A stretch of 64,000 nucleotides of DNA from assembly GCA_009760855.2 (NCBI GenBank), contig WPIO01000012.1, positions 4,484,001-4,548,000 of the forward strand, read 5' to 3'. Positions 11,041 to 22,879 of the stretch are shown here, piece by piece; the first letter of the stretch is position 1, and each line of letters starts with the position of its first letter. The translations under genes were made by a program, and so were the position numbers. The notes beneath the pieces are model-generated. The model had not been told where the DNA came from and did no database searches. It saw only the letters and a program-made list of their open reading frames with translations. This DNA comes from Cristatella mucedo. Its lineage: Eukaryota > Bryozoa > Phylactolaemata > Cristatellidae.

Positions 11041-11965
11041 TAATTATTGTAATGATAACGCACTTAATAAATCGCCCTCAGATAGCTTAATTTATTTCTA
11101 GGCGCTTTACATTGCTGCAAAAAAACCAATCGGGTGGTTAGTAGTAGCACGGTCGATAAGCACCAAGAACAACAAGGTTATGCAGACAATGCACAAGAAC
11201 GTGGGCAGGATCTGCATGCAAGTTTGGTTAGCGGCATCATACACAGTGTCAACACACATAAGCAATTAGAGGAAGAATCACAGAAACCCACTAAATGCGA
11301 TGATAAATATTGCGTTTTTAGTTTCTCTTTAAATTTGGTCATCTCAAGGAATAATGTGACGGAATTCGAGAGTGAGTTCCAGGGTTTGGGAGCATATGAA
11401 CTAAGGGACAGCATCCAGAAGATTTGAGGATTGTATGTAGTATTGATGAACAGTTAGACTCTGCGAAAAGCTGGCAATACGATACTTAGCCTGGTGGGGC
11501 ATAAGATCCGATAGGTGAAGGTGGGTGAGTAAGACTATGACAATGGCAATGGCTTTGATATTAACTAACAATGTCATTCATGTTGCTTATCAAGCCTGAT
11601 ATTACTCATCATTCAATCGCGTTTCCCTTTGCAGCAAATTTAAACCGCCTAGAAATAGATTGAGTTAGCTGAGTGCACTTTATCAAATGCATTATCATTA
11701 TTACTATTATTTGGAGGGCATGAAACAAAGGATAAAGGCACCTAAGAGTGAGTGACCAAAACTTGAAGTCTTTGAATTGCTTGGCTGGTAGCTAGTGCAG
11801 GTCGGCGAGAAGTGTTGTGATGTGGCACTGGGACTCTCACGGCAGACATGCCTAGGATCACCGTTCTGTATCAGCTGTAAGCATCTGATTGAGGGAGGCG
11901 GTAGACCAGCAATGAGCGAGTTACCGAAATCAAAATGGGACGTCAAAAATGCAAGCTTAATCCTA
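11041..11965 (-). mobile_element. LINE family B 3' part, split by another B tail
   Basis: Minus-strand, 5'-truncated LINE B. It begins at its 3' end with 'aatgataacgcacttaataa' and the family stem-loop, then a repeated 3' UTR region. The C-terminal protein domain follows, recognisable at 11946-11714 as degenerate 'DFGNSLIAGLPPPSIRCLQ' (intact form in the 20.6-kb copy: DFCNSLLTGLPACAIRRLQ). A B tail in the opposite orientation is inserted at about 11534-11713. Many stops. Confidence 0.85.
11534..11713 (+). mobile_element. nested LINE B 3' tail
   Basis: Plus-strand fragment ending in the B signature ('aatcgcgtttccctttgcag', 'gattgagttagctgagtgca') and an ATT-rich tail. It interrupts the minus-strand B copy: outside this block the C-terminal domain sequence continues without a gap. 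Confidence 0.8.
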
Positions 11966-12771
11966 ATGAATAATTTTTAAAAAGTTGTGTTATTTTTGTA
12001 CTTAAATACTTAACAAATAAACATAACCAACAGTTCTTGCCCTTAAGTGCCACGTACTGAGTACTACACGGTCACTTTGGAATACTCCTGGGTTTAGCAA
12101 AGACATTCACTCAATAATATTATTATTGTCGATATGAATAATATAATTTTGCATAGAACAATGTGAGAGCAAAATCTCCATTGAACAGTCCAAATGCTAT
12201 GCTGGAAAAGTAACAGCAAATATTTGATTATTTGGATGGTATCATGTTTTGATGTTTATTTAAAAACGCCAAACTATGCACCTGAGGAAATTAATGAGTA
12301 TAAACCTTAGGAAATATCATAGACCGAATTTAACCTAACAAAACACGCAGGAGAAAGACAAGTTCATTGAAACAAAGGTAAAGCTGGGCAGAGTAAATTC
12401 ATCTTCTACTGAGACGAGAGTAGTGCAAAGCCCACAACATTGGAAAGCGAGTTTATGGCTTTCCACATATTTCAATTAAAAGACACCCAATTACACAGAG
12501 TGCATCGTTTGCACTGATTTCATTAGTACCTAGAGGCATCGTACTAATGCGGTTGAACTCAAAGCATATCAAGGGTGCACGTGGGTGGACTGATTGAGAC
12601 ATCTTCCAATCAAATGCTGCAACAAAGAATTGATTTCTTTAGCATGACAAGCTTTCTAGCTTTCCACAATTACAGTTTAATTTCAAAATAGCATCTATGT
12701 TATAAGATCATGGAAATTCCATTCACTTTTAATACGTTGTTCTGAAGAGTTTGGCAGTGTTCAGGGCTCAT
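11966..12771. other. intergenic, nothing recognised
   Basis: AT-rich sequence between a B and an A copy. No gene or repeat identified. Confidence 0.6.
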
Positions 12772-13848
12772 TGATGGAAAAAGTGATACAGGCCCATGAA
12801 ATAGCATGTTACTTCTATGCTAATGATACTCAGTTGTATTTGTCATTCAAACCGTCGGAATCGGCTGCAGCTACTGAGAAACTAAATACTTGCCTTGCCG
12901 ATATTCGATCCTGGATGTAAAAAAACTTCCTGAAATTCAATGAAGATAAAACCGAACAACTGCTCATAGGACACCTCAAGCCTGTAACTGGATTAAAAGG
13001 CTTTAACTCTCCTAATAGGTGATACTTTTGTGCGAACATCACCACAGGCTCGAAATTTAGGTATTGCTTTCGACAACAGCCTCAATTTTAAAAGCTTCAT
13101 TCAGGAAACTACTTCTGCCGCTAGCCATTACGTTCAATCCCTATCCAAGATTACGGGCTGGCTTATACAGTGGCTTGCAAAAACTTAACTAGCTCCTTAG
13201 TTCTGCCTCGGCTTGATTATCAAAATTTCCTATGGGCTGGGCTACCGAAAAAAAGTAACAAGGCCAATGCAGCAGACTACGAATATGGCTGCAAGGCTAG
13301 TCCCAGGGCTTTGAGCACGTGTCTCCTTTGCTAGAAGAGCTAGGAAGGATGCCAGTTGAACAACGGATACAGAGCAAAGTTCTTACTCTGACCCATAATG
13401 CCTACCACGGCTTGGCTCCTTCGTACCTAGCTGAACTTCTGCATCATTTTCAGCCTGTTCACACTCTCAGGTCCTATTTGGACAATAAATTTGTTGTTCT
13501 ACTCCTCTGCTTAAAGACCATTGGCGACACAATTAGCTCAGTAGGTCCTTGACTGTATAACTCCCTTCCACAATTCTTATGGAACGACAAATACTCTCCT
13601 ACTGCAGACAATGGTGCATCATTTTCAGTGGTCCTGAGCGGCTACTTCCATGCTACTCACTACCTCAACTGCTCTCCTGTCTCTGCTATGCTTACCTCTT
13701 TCTTTTCGTTCGATGAGAGGAAGTCTGTCGGCTATAGACTGCATACTGAAAGCCGCTTAGGCTGTGAGTGTGCTATAAAAACTCTCCTGAGTCACACCCA
13801 CGTGGTCGTTATGAATTTATGGAGTTACAGAGGGAGATACATTACATA
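12772..13848 (+). mobile_element. old LINE family A copy, 5'-truncated
   Basis: It starts just before RT motif C ('ctaatgatactcagttgtat') and follows the left-edge copy to the end 'gagttacagagggagataca'. It contains the C-terminal domain at 13319-13552 ('MSPLLEELGRMPVEQRIQS', 'HGLAPSYLAELLHHFQP') and 13628-13849. Frameshifts, stops and many substitutions make it older than the copies at the window edges. It has no endonuclease and no complete RT. Confidence 0.9.
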
Positions 13849-16800
13849 GGCTCAGGTATCACTACAGACGTGCTGAAAAATCGATCTTAATATTCACAAA
13901 ACGAGCGATTCACTACGCCTCCATACTAATTCACCACTGTTTGCGAATGCAAACATTCGCAATAGATTTAGGATTGGGAACTAGGGTGCATTTATAAAGC
14001 CGTTACTTCACTCTAGATGATACTTTTCATTTCTCCAACTGGAAAGCATTTTGGGGTGCTTGATATTATTTAAATGCAGCTAAACATTCATCAACGACTT
14101 TTGGGACGTGGGTTTTGTGTGCAAAACATATTTTAATACTTATGGATTGACCTTGAAGCTAGATGCGCAGTGAAGCTTTTGCATGGTTATACGTTCAGGT
14201 TGCTTAATTGTCTAGGTGAGTGATTTAAGACCTCCAGTGGACCATTTTGCATATCTAGCAGCAGGCGTGTAGAATCCTTCTTAGGTTCTTTTGTGGCTAT
14301 AGAGATAAGGCCGCTGAATTAGTTACCATATACTTTAATTTTATTTGTATGCATGTGTACTACATTTCAATCAACAGTAATACTCACATTTCGTTAACCC
14401 GTGAAGGGATTTATAGAATGACCGAAAATTTGAAACAAAGCAGAACTTCGACATTAAATGCATGATAATTAGCAGCATATATTCTTTTAGTTGATCTCAT
14501 TATTGCATATAAGTATTTGTTCCTGACCTAATACTTATCAGCTCCATTAAAAAGTCGTCTTTATATCCAATAGTAATTTCAAAATTTTTCAACGATCGAC
14601 CTATTGCCGATAGGCTTTATCATATAGCCGAAGCTAATTAGCGTCTGTAATGCTAAATGAAAAAGGGATGTCTGAGCAGATAGTCAGTTTTAAAAGTTCT
14701 TCCTTTTTTAATTTACAATTGTCTCCGATAGCTTAAGAACTACTTGAAACGCAAACGACGATCAGATGTCTTTTCAGAAAATGGTTGGGAATTGCTCAGG
14801 TCACTAAAGACTATTTTGTGGTTTCTTATAGACCAGATAAGTTGTCCGTCTAAAGGCCTTACCCTAATTATTATAATTAGCTATCCTGGGTTTGCACTGT
14901 GAACTGGTATGGCAGCTCATAACTATAAGCAATAGTATTGGCTGATTTCGGCAGATGCCTAAAGATTGACTGTGACATCTCTTTCGCCTATCCCGTTTTC
15001 ATGTTACGTAATGTCAAAGGCAAGCACCTAATTGAATTCGTACTAGACATCTAAAGATGGCCTTAAGTGTGGGCTTACCAAGGTTGCCTTTGGAATTTTT
15101 GACATTGCATTACATGGCAAATAACACTAAAAAAATCCAGCTTGAAAAGCTACTTAACTTTAAGTCTGATTATCTTGCACAAAGAACCCTAGCATATCTC
15201 GGATAATTGGAAGAAATCGTGATAGGTAGTAACACTCTAGGTATTTAGGTTCATAATCTCATAAAAGTAACTTGGCTTGTGTTACAATTAACTAAGTTCC
15301 TATAGTATTACATTGCGTCTCCTAAATAGGCTATAACATATTGATCGTGAATGCCGAAACCAGCTCTATATTCAGAGTCGCAACAACTAAGCATAAACCA
15401 TATTAAAGAGAAACGGCACTGCTTACTTCTTTCAGCCAAGCTAGCACTTACCTCCAGCACAAATGAGCTAACACCTGTGACTACTGAAATTGATAGTTAT
15501 GGCATTCATTTTCCTTTATAAACTACTATAGTTAGCCGGACGACTTCAATCACACAAAGTAGAAGAAAAGTAACTATTCAGAATCAAGATATCAGTCACA
15601 TTAATATCCGAGCATGAAACGATCAGAAGATGCTCAGGTTTTGCCGTTTCTAAAAATGTCTTGGTTTTGCAGCCCTAGAACAAAGATGAAACTGGAAATA
15701 AATCAGTCACTGCAACCTTTCACAGCCTTTTTTCCACCTATTGCTTAGTTGAGCTGACTTAAATTGTTAACGCATCGGCGTCTTTTTCGAAATAATTACT
15801 CTCCACAACCATACACGTCGATGTTTAGGAAGGCAGATGGCTCGATTTTTTTGTGTGACCTAAAATAAGAAGAAAAAATGAATATAGAGTAGGAGAAAGC
15901 GTGAGCTAAGAAAAGGGGACAGATATATGTCAAGTTCTATAGAATAGATAGTGCAGAAGAGAGAAGGGACTTAGAGCAAAAGCAGTAGCTGCTGATTAAT
16001 TTCACCACTGCTCTCCTGCAATGCAGATCACACAGAAAAAATGTGCACTCCACATTTACCTTTTACGGTATGTTAGGGTAGCTATTGTAAATATTCCATT
16101 AAATTTATTGGGAAAATCAAATCTAACGACACCTGGTTAGCCGTGCCTGAACGAGTGTATATATTTATGACCCTACTCATTTTTTACCTTGGTTGTCATG
16201 CTTATCTCTACTGAATTCTTTGCTAAACTTTTCTCCTGAGCGTAAGACCATCATTACATAACATCCAGGCCTAACAATCTATATTCGATTCTCATAGCTT
16301 TCGCTAAAAAACCGTAAAAAAAATGTGAAAATATCCCCAGTTACCATTGAAATCCCAATCAAGGAAAAGGCCATTTCACGCCCTTCCTTCAATTATTTAC
16401 CCTTAATAGTGTGAATTCGAGTAACCTTCTTCCTGTCTCCTTTCTAAAATTCGCATCTGGAAAACCATAAGGAACGGCGGTCCAGACACGAAAGGATTAC
16501 ATCAATTTATTAGATCCTGCATGCAAGTTTAAACATGAACTTTGAGTCAGGATATGAGAACACTCAAAACATTATCCACTCGGATGTAGCAAATTTTGCA
16601 GGCAACGTGTGGATATGTAGCTATTTTGAGTCTAGTCAGATCAGGGCCACAGAGATTTCCACCTCAGTTAAGCGATGTCTTTTCGGGCTAGGAAAACCTG
16701 CAAGTAGCGGATTTATGTGGAACAAAGTATTTGATGAACAACAGAAATCATGTGAGACACACTGCGAAATAAAGCGTACAAAATCATATTAACACTGAAT

Positions 16801-18529
16801 GAAGATATTTAGTCAAAGCTAACTGGCATTTGTAGAATATATTTCTTAAATGCAGTTTAAGGGAAGTCAGCAGCTCATGCAATAGCAAACAGAAGCTGGT
16901 TAACCTTTCGTAACCCTGCCGTTTATTGAAAAAGAAAGCAAACACTTCGTTTGAAAAAACCTTAGTTTATAATATGTCACAAAACCCGACGGCTACCATC
17001 TGTTAGTAACGGATTCCAAATGCGCTATCTAAAATATGGCAATTTTTTTGAATTTCCGTCATCTTTATCACCTATGTACTTCAAGATAAAACTATCGTTA
17101 GTCACAATAACTAGCATTGACCATTTGCCGTTAAATCATAAATATGCAAATACAGGTTCATTGCAAAGTGAAGTTAATTAACATAAGCCAAAATTGTACG
17201 ACTTTGTCATTACATTTTATTGATTTAAACCAGACCCTATTAGTTTTAAATTGGTGCCACAGGGCCGATTGCCACAAAATGCATGCATATGTATGACAGC
17301 CTGTGGTTTCCAAAAAATTGACAGTGCAATTTTCATTTTTTTTAAGCTCAATGATACAGAGCTGTTTTTCAGGGCAAAATTAGTTTTAAAATATTCTATT
17401 GAATACGCTACTAAGATGTATTATTTAACCTGCTGTCAATAAAGATAAAGTCCATTAGCTACTTCGACTTAATAAATTTTGCCTTCAAATGCTCATTCTT
17501 AGCACAAACTGCAATTTTTGAAACTTGAATAAATTGAGGCGTATTCTCTACATTTATTTCACACGGTCACAACAAATTACGACTAAATTACCGTTTAAAA
17601 GCTCAGCAGTAAATTCCCTATTCATATTATTAGCACTTGTTATTTGATATAAATTATAATATGGTACTCTGTTAACACGAGCCCTCGAAAATTAAGTATG
17701 GCTCGTTGTTAGAAGAGAACCCTAATTAGTAATGCTTTCAATACAGCATCCGCTCTTCTTTTCCTTCGTGGTCAATGGGTTTACCAGATGTCTCACTTCT
17801 TTAAAAGATTCCGCATAAACCGTTTGGAGATATGTTGCCTTCATATTATGAATAGCCACTCCGTAAGTTATTGAAAGTAAGCTCAATGCATGGCAGCAGC
17901 AATGATCAACACGATTTATTGTATCTTTGGTAGGTTTTTAAAAATTTATTCTTCCGATTATTTTCAATTTTCATTCCTTAGCTATGAAATCGAAAAGTCA
18001 GAAAAAATAGCATCTCTTCAAATAATTGGATTGCTACTTTTGAATGATTACTATTAAAACATTTCGTGAGATTATATATACGCCGCATAATAGCTGTGAC
18101 TTCACGGCACTGCGCCTAACATAGGTTTTCAGGTCCTTCTGGTTACATTTTGACAATACATATATCTACCAAGGCTTGGAATTGGGCCAGGGCTTCGAAA
18201 AGTTGACGTACGCAATCATCTATGACACTAGGCTAAGAAGACCCAAGATAAAACTAGAAAACTAAGAGATATATCTGATTAATGCAATATCAAAAAATGT
18301 CAAACTACTTTCTACAAGAAACAACAGGCAGTAAAGTAAAAGTCCAGTGTTCACATCCTTGCAATGTTCGGATTATGTCAAGGTACTACTCAAATATTTA
18401 GCATGGGGTACGTAGCAGAAAAAGAATTGTTACAGTAATGCTCATCTGTGTTGAAAAGCACCACACACTTTTCTCTCTACAGTGCACGACCTAATTGATA
18501 AAAACCCTGGGGTTTGACAATTACCATTA
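13849..18529. other. 4.7 kb without recognised gene or repeat
   Basis: Long AT-rich stretch. The few open frames (16535-16792, 17251-17442) show no domain and no paired splice sites. Isolated acceptor-like sites occur (for example near 15437), but no run of exons. It may be intergenic DNA or intron. Confidence 0.55.
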
Positions 18530-20570
18530 TCCACCACCGCCAACTGCAATCCACTCTAATTAAGTTAAAACATCGACCATTTCCCAAGCTCAAACTTTTG
18601 AGATGATATTGTTGTAAATGTTCGATTCTGTCTATCCTCAAATGTTCATATGTAACTGTGGACACACGCACTCATGCAAATGAGCTTTGACAAGAGATGC
18701 CTGTGCCCTACACCACAACAAGCCACGTTAATCGACTGCAGTGCAGTCTAAATCCTGTTAAATTGATTACAACTCAGCTGGGCGCAGCTCAAAAAGATTA
18801 AAATATCACACTGGGCTACACATAAAATCTGTACCTAACAAATGCACACAATGTATAAAATGTACACGTTGCAGATAGGACTAAATTAAGTTCAAAGTTC
18901 ACCCAAAAAAATTCAGTCCATTGTGCATATGCTATATCATGCAAACACTGAAACTGATTACAATGGCCTGTCCCCTACCCCAATCCACCTCAATTTGCGG
19001 AAATCTGCTGCAATTCAGGCAACAGCAACTAGAACACCTAACTAAAAGCTTTAATTACGAATGCAGGCTGCTGTAGTGGCTTACAAGGTAAGGTGGTTGC
19101 TGCTCACGACTGGGCCCGAGGTCGTGGGTTCGAATCCTGCGGTGATTAATCTTTTATTGCCACTGCAAGTGGTGGCGATAGCCGTAAAGGCTCTTTTGTC
19201 GCTATTCAAAAGGAGGCTGTTAAATCGGCTACAATTTGTTATGCTGTGTTTATAGTGTACTCACAAATAGCATTGTAATTGCCTCGATCATTCTGCTGTT
19301 ATGCTATCCAACGGAATGAAATATCCCCATCAAATATGTTAACCCACCGAAATCCTCTCCCAAGGGACCAGGATACTGGTACTCTAAGCTCTAATGGTGA
19401 TTAGACGTTGATCTAACCTTCAGTTATCGTGTAATTACCCAATGCTTCTGCAATGGCATCGACCGTTCGGCAGCAGTGCACTGCTGTATACTGCAATTAC
19501 CTGTACAGATACCTCAATTAATAGCAAATTGATGCAACACGCACTGAAATCAATTCGGCAGTGCTGCAATTTTGAATGCATTTTAAAAAGTAAACAGTTA
19601 AAGTAAACCACATCGTTTTAAGCAACTGAGCTCGTACAATATTGGCTAATCCAAGGCAATATTCTGCAACGGCTTGGCTCGAAGCCGCAATCCACTCCCA
19701 TCTGTGATGAAACGGTCACAAATTAAATGCCCGAAGTGCAAGTTTTCACCTAATTTCACATTGATTTGAGCTAAACGTAAAATCGTAGTAATTGCAAGCT
19801 ATTGTGCATGTTAATTGTCAATAAGGCACGGCAATCAAAATCAATCGCTAAAATAAATACTGCAATCCGTGGCAAATCGACGACAAAATGGCTTCGCCAA
19901 GCTCCAGTTCTCGTTTCATGTAGCAACATCTCACTGCCCGTTAACACACTTTCTACTCTTTCAACCAGCTCTGACCGTTAAACCTTAGGCAATGCATTGG
20001 AATAAATGGCAATGGCCTCTATAAATACAACAATCTATTATGACCCATTATACATCGCTGGAAAGTGACAGGGTCAATATTAAATTTATCTTATCCGTCA
20101 CAGCACACTGTGTTGAAAGTGGAATCACATTCTTTCATTCTCACACCAATCGATCACATACAATCGCCAGCAATGAATTACAATCGACAGCAATGACCAT
20201 GGCCAATATCCTAAATGCCGAAAAATTGAAAATAAATTGGTGGGGCGAAACCCCAATTGTTATTACCTATAACATTCCTCCGAGTCCTGCATATGATTCA
20301 AAGATTTTCAAAATGCTTAGCCAGTTAACTGTTAGCAATATAAGGCAAACCACAGCAACGATAGGATAGAGACCGAAATCGGTAGAAAATTGACAAGATT
20401 TGCTGTATTAGACTACAAATCTCATTCTACGTAACGTTGTCTATGAGTGCACGTATTTGTTACACAATGTGCAAGTTCAGTCAACGGCAATTCATGAAAA
20501 TCGACAGTAATGCCTAGGGAAATATGCCAATACATAACGGCCCGTTAAAAATGGACCGACAGCCGCAGAT
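18530..20570 (+). repeat. field of dispersed GCAATC-type motif, forward orientation
   Basis: An unusually dense set of 'gcaatccac', 'ggcaatcaa', 'gcaatggcc' and similar words. The best-defined unit, 'caatcgacagcaatgaccat' followed by 'ggccaat', is at 20181-20207. A relative is at about 20497 ('aaatcgacagtaatgcctag'). Units are not in a regular tandem array. A second field in the reverse orientation lies at 23.4-25.0 kb. Confidence 0.5.
19050..19150 (+). repeat. tRNA-related SINE-like patch
   Basis: 'gtcgtgggttcgaatcctgc' at about 19121 contains a perfect pol III B box (GGTTCGAATCC) with a pairing T-arm. 'tgtagtggcttacaaggtaa' about 50 bases upstream is a weak A-box candidate. No complete cloverleaf can be drawn, so this is more likely a tRNA-derived SINE head or tRNA pseudogene than a working tRNA. 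Confidence 0.45.
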
Positions 20571-22870
20571 AATAATGATAATAATTATAATAATTCACTT
20601 GATAAAGCGCCCTCAGAGAACTCAATCTCACTCTAGGCGCTTTACATTTGCAGTAAAGGGAAACGCAATTGAATGGTAAGTAAAATCATGCTTGAAAAAC
20701 AGACGAAATGAATAATTTGGTTAGGGGTGACATGCACAGGGTCAGCATGCAAATGTGGTTAGTGGCAGCATGCACAGTGTCAGCACGCATAAGCACATCA
20801 AAGACGAATCACAGGGACCCACTAAATGCTTTCCTAAATAGGTGTGTTTTTAGGTTCCTTTTAAATGTGGTCAGGTCAGGGGATGTTCTGACGCAGGTCG
20901 GGAGGCAGTTCCAGGCTTTAGGAGCATACGAACTAAATGCACGGTCTCCAAAGGATTTAAGGTTTGTATGAGGTATTTCTAGACTGTTGGATTCCGAGAA
21001 GCTGGTTGTACGATGCTTGGCCTGATGGGGTAGTATATCTGACAGATAGGCTGGAGCCATAGAATGAAGGGACCTAAAAGTGAGCGACAAAACCTTGAAG
21101 TCAATCAGTTGCTTGACTGGTAGCCAGTGCAGATCGGCGAGAAGTGGAGTAATGTGGCAACTGCGAAGCTCACGACAGACAAGCCTAGCTGCAGAGTTTT
21201 GCACAACCTGCAATCGCCTGATCGCACATGCTGGTAGGCCAGTAAGCAGTGAGTTGCAGAAGTCGAGACGGGATGTCACGAATGCATGAACTAACTTGGA
21301 TGTGGTATCTTTATCTAAACAAGCCCGAATTTTAGCAATGTTATGAAGCTGAAAATAGGCGGATTTGACTGTGGAGCTGATATGGTCGTCTAACGAGAGG
21401 TCGCTTTGGAATATGACACCTAGATTCCGAGCTGATTCGACAGGAGATATGCTTGCAGAGCCAATTTTGAGAGTAAGCCTTTCCTATCTCTGGATCACAC
21501 TGGGTTTGTCCATAACTAGTAAGTTAGTTTTATCATCGTTAAGTTTTAGAAAATTTGCTGCCATTCATGTGTGGATCTCATCAATGCATGCAGCTAGTGA
21601 GTTGAGAGAATTTGAGGTACTCGAAGGCTGGGAGGGATCAAAGCAAAGGTACAACTGAGTGTCATCCGCACAGAAGTGAAAGCCTAGATTGTGCTTGGCA
21701 ATCACATCTGCAAGAGGCAGAGTATAAACCGTGAAAAGAACCGGACCTAGCACTGAGCCCTGAGGTACTCCATATTTCAGAGGTACTTCAGATGATCTTT
21801 GTCCATTCACGTCAATACTCTGGAGTCTCCCACTGAGATAGGACCTGAACCACTGCAGAGCAGTGCCAGTGATGCCCAGGCGAGATGAGAGGCGCTCTAG
21901 AAGAACTTTGTGATCGATGGTATCAAAAGCTGCCGAAAGATCAAGCTAAACAAGCAGAGACACTCTACCCATGTCTGCATTCCTAAGTAGGTCGTTGTAT
22001 ACCCGAAGCAATGCTGACTCTGTGGAGTGATTAGCTCTAATGCCAGACTGGAACTTACTAGCGAGGTGTGAGGTTTCGATATACGAGTTTAGCTGGTCCG
22101 CCACGACCCGTTCGAGTGTCTTTGATCGGAATGGTAGAAGGGAAACTGGGCAGTAGTTGCTCAAGTTCTCTTGGTCAAGTGTAGATTTCTTGAGAAGTGG
22201 CCTTACTACAGCTTTTTTTAACGCTGGTGGGACATGACCTGAGGCTAATGACATATTAATTATGTTAGTTATGCATGGCAGCAGCAGATCAATGCAACGT
22301 AGGAGCAGGACAGTGGGAATAGGGTCCAGAGGGCTTGTTGTCTTCTTTGATTGGGATAAGAACTTTAGGACTAGATCACTAGTGACCTGCTTAAATGCAG
22401 ACATTGAGGTGCAGCCAGGAACCGAGGAACAGCATTCTAGTGGGAAGGTTGTCATCGCAGGGATGGATTTCCTGATCTTGTCTATCTTCTGCACAAAGAA
22501 TCGAGAGAAGCGATCGGCTAGATCATCATTAGGATCATCAGGTAAGGAGCTAATCTGGGAACGGTTGAGGAGGTGGTTTATTGTCGACATCAGGATTTTT
22601 GGATTGTGCATCTGTGATTCAACAATGTTTTTATTAAAACTAGACTTGGCCTTTGCTAGGATCGATTGGTACAACCTACAGTAGTCTTCATATGCCTGTC
22701 GATGGACAGTTAGTCCGGATCTTTTGTATGCTTTTTCAGCTTTCGTTTAGTAGACTTGGCTAGTTTAATGTCTGAGGTAAACCATATGCCGTCTGGGCGG
22801 GGGCGCACAATGAGCTTTTTCAGAGGTGCAAACTCGTCTAGCGTGTCAGCTAGTGTCGTGTAGAAGATAG
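20571..22870 (-). mobile_element. longest LINE family B copy
   Basis: Minus-strand L2/CR1-like LINE of 2.3 kb, 5'-truncated between endonuclease and RT. In element order it holds a linker ('RPRPDGIWFTSDIKLAKSTK' at about 22810-22750), RT, C-terminal domain and 3' UTR. It ends in a stem-loop ('gcgccctcagagaactcaat' side at 20608) and an ATT/ATA-rich tail at 20571-20600. It sits inside the GCAATC-motif field and divides it. Confidence 0.93.
20809..22674 (-). pseudogene. LINE B reverse transcriptase and C-terminal domain
   Basis: RT N-terminal part at 22674-21946 ('ANHSTESALLRVYNDLLRN', 'PVSLLPFRSKTLERVVADQL'). A TAG at about 21944 precedes motif A 'LDLSAAFDTIDH'. Motif B 'GVPQGSVLGPVLF' and motif C as CADD instead of YADD ('FHFCADDTQLYLCF') lie at 21810-21565. 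The C-terminal domain at 21279-20809 ('RLDFCNSLLTGLPACAIRRL', 'ITPLLADLHWLPVKQLIDFK') is open for 156 codons. Stops and the changed motif C make it inactive. It is the best template in this window for recognising other B fragments. Confidence 0.92.
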
Positions 22871-22879
22871 AAGCTCCAC

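Noticed and set aside
15437-15525. Possible terminal exon after 'cttctttcag'
   Set aside because: One isolated open segment with no donor or partner exon nearby.
19050-19150. Functional tRNA gene
   Set aside because: Only the T-arm and B box are convincing; no full cloverleaf or acceptor pairing can be drawn.
22262-22684. 140-codon plus-strand frame
   Set aside because: It lies opposite the LINE B reverse transcriptase and is its antisense shadow.
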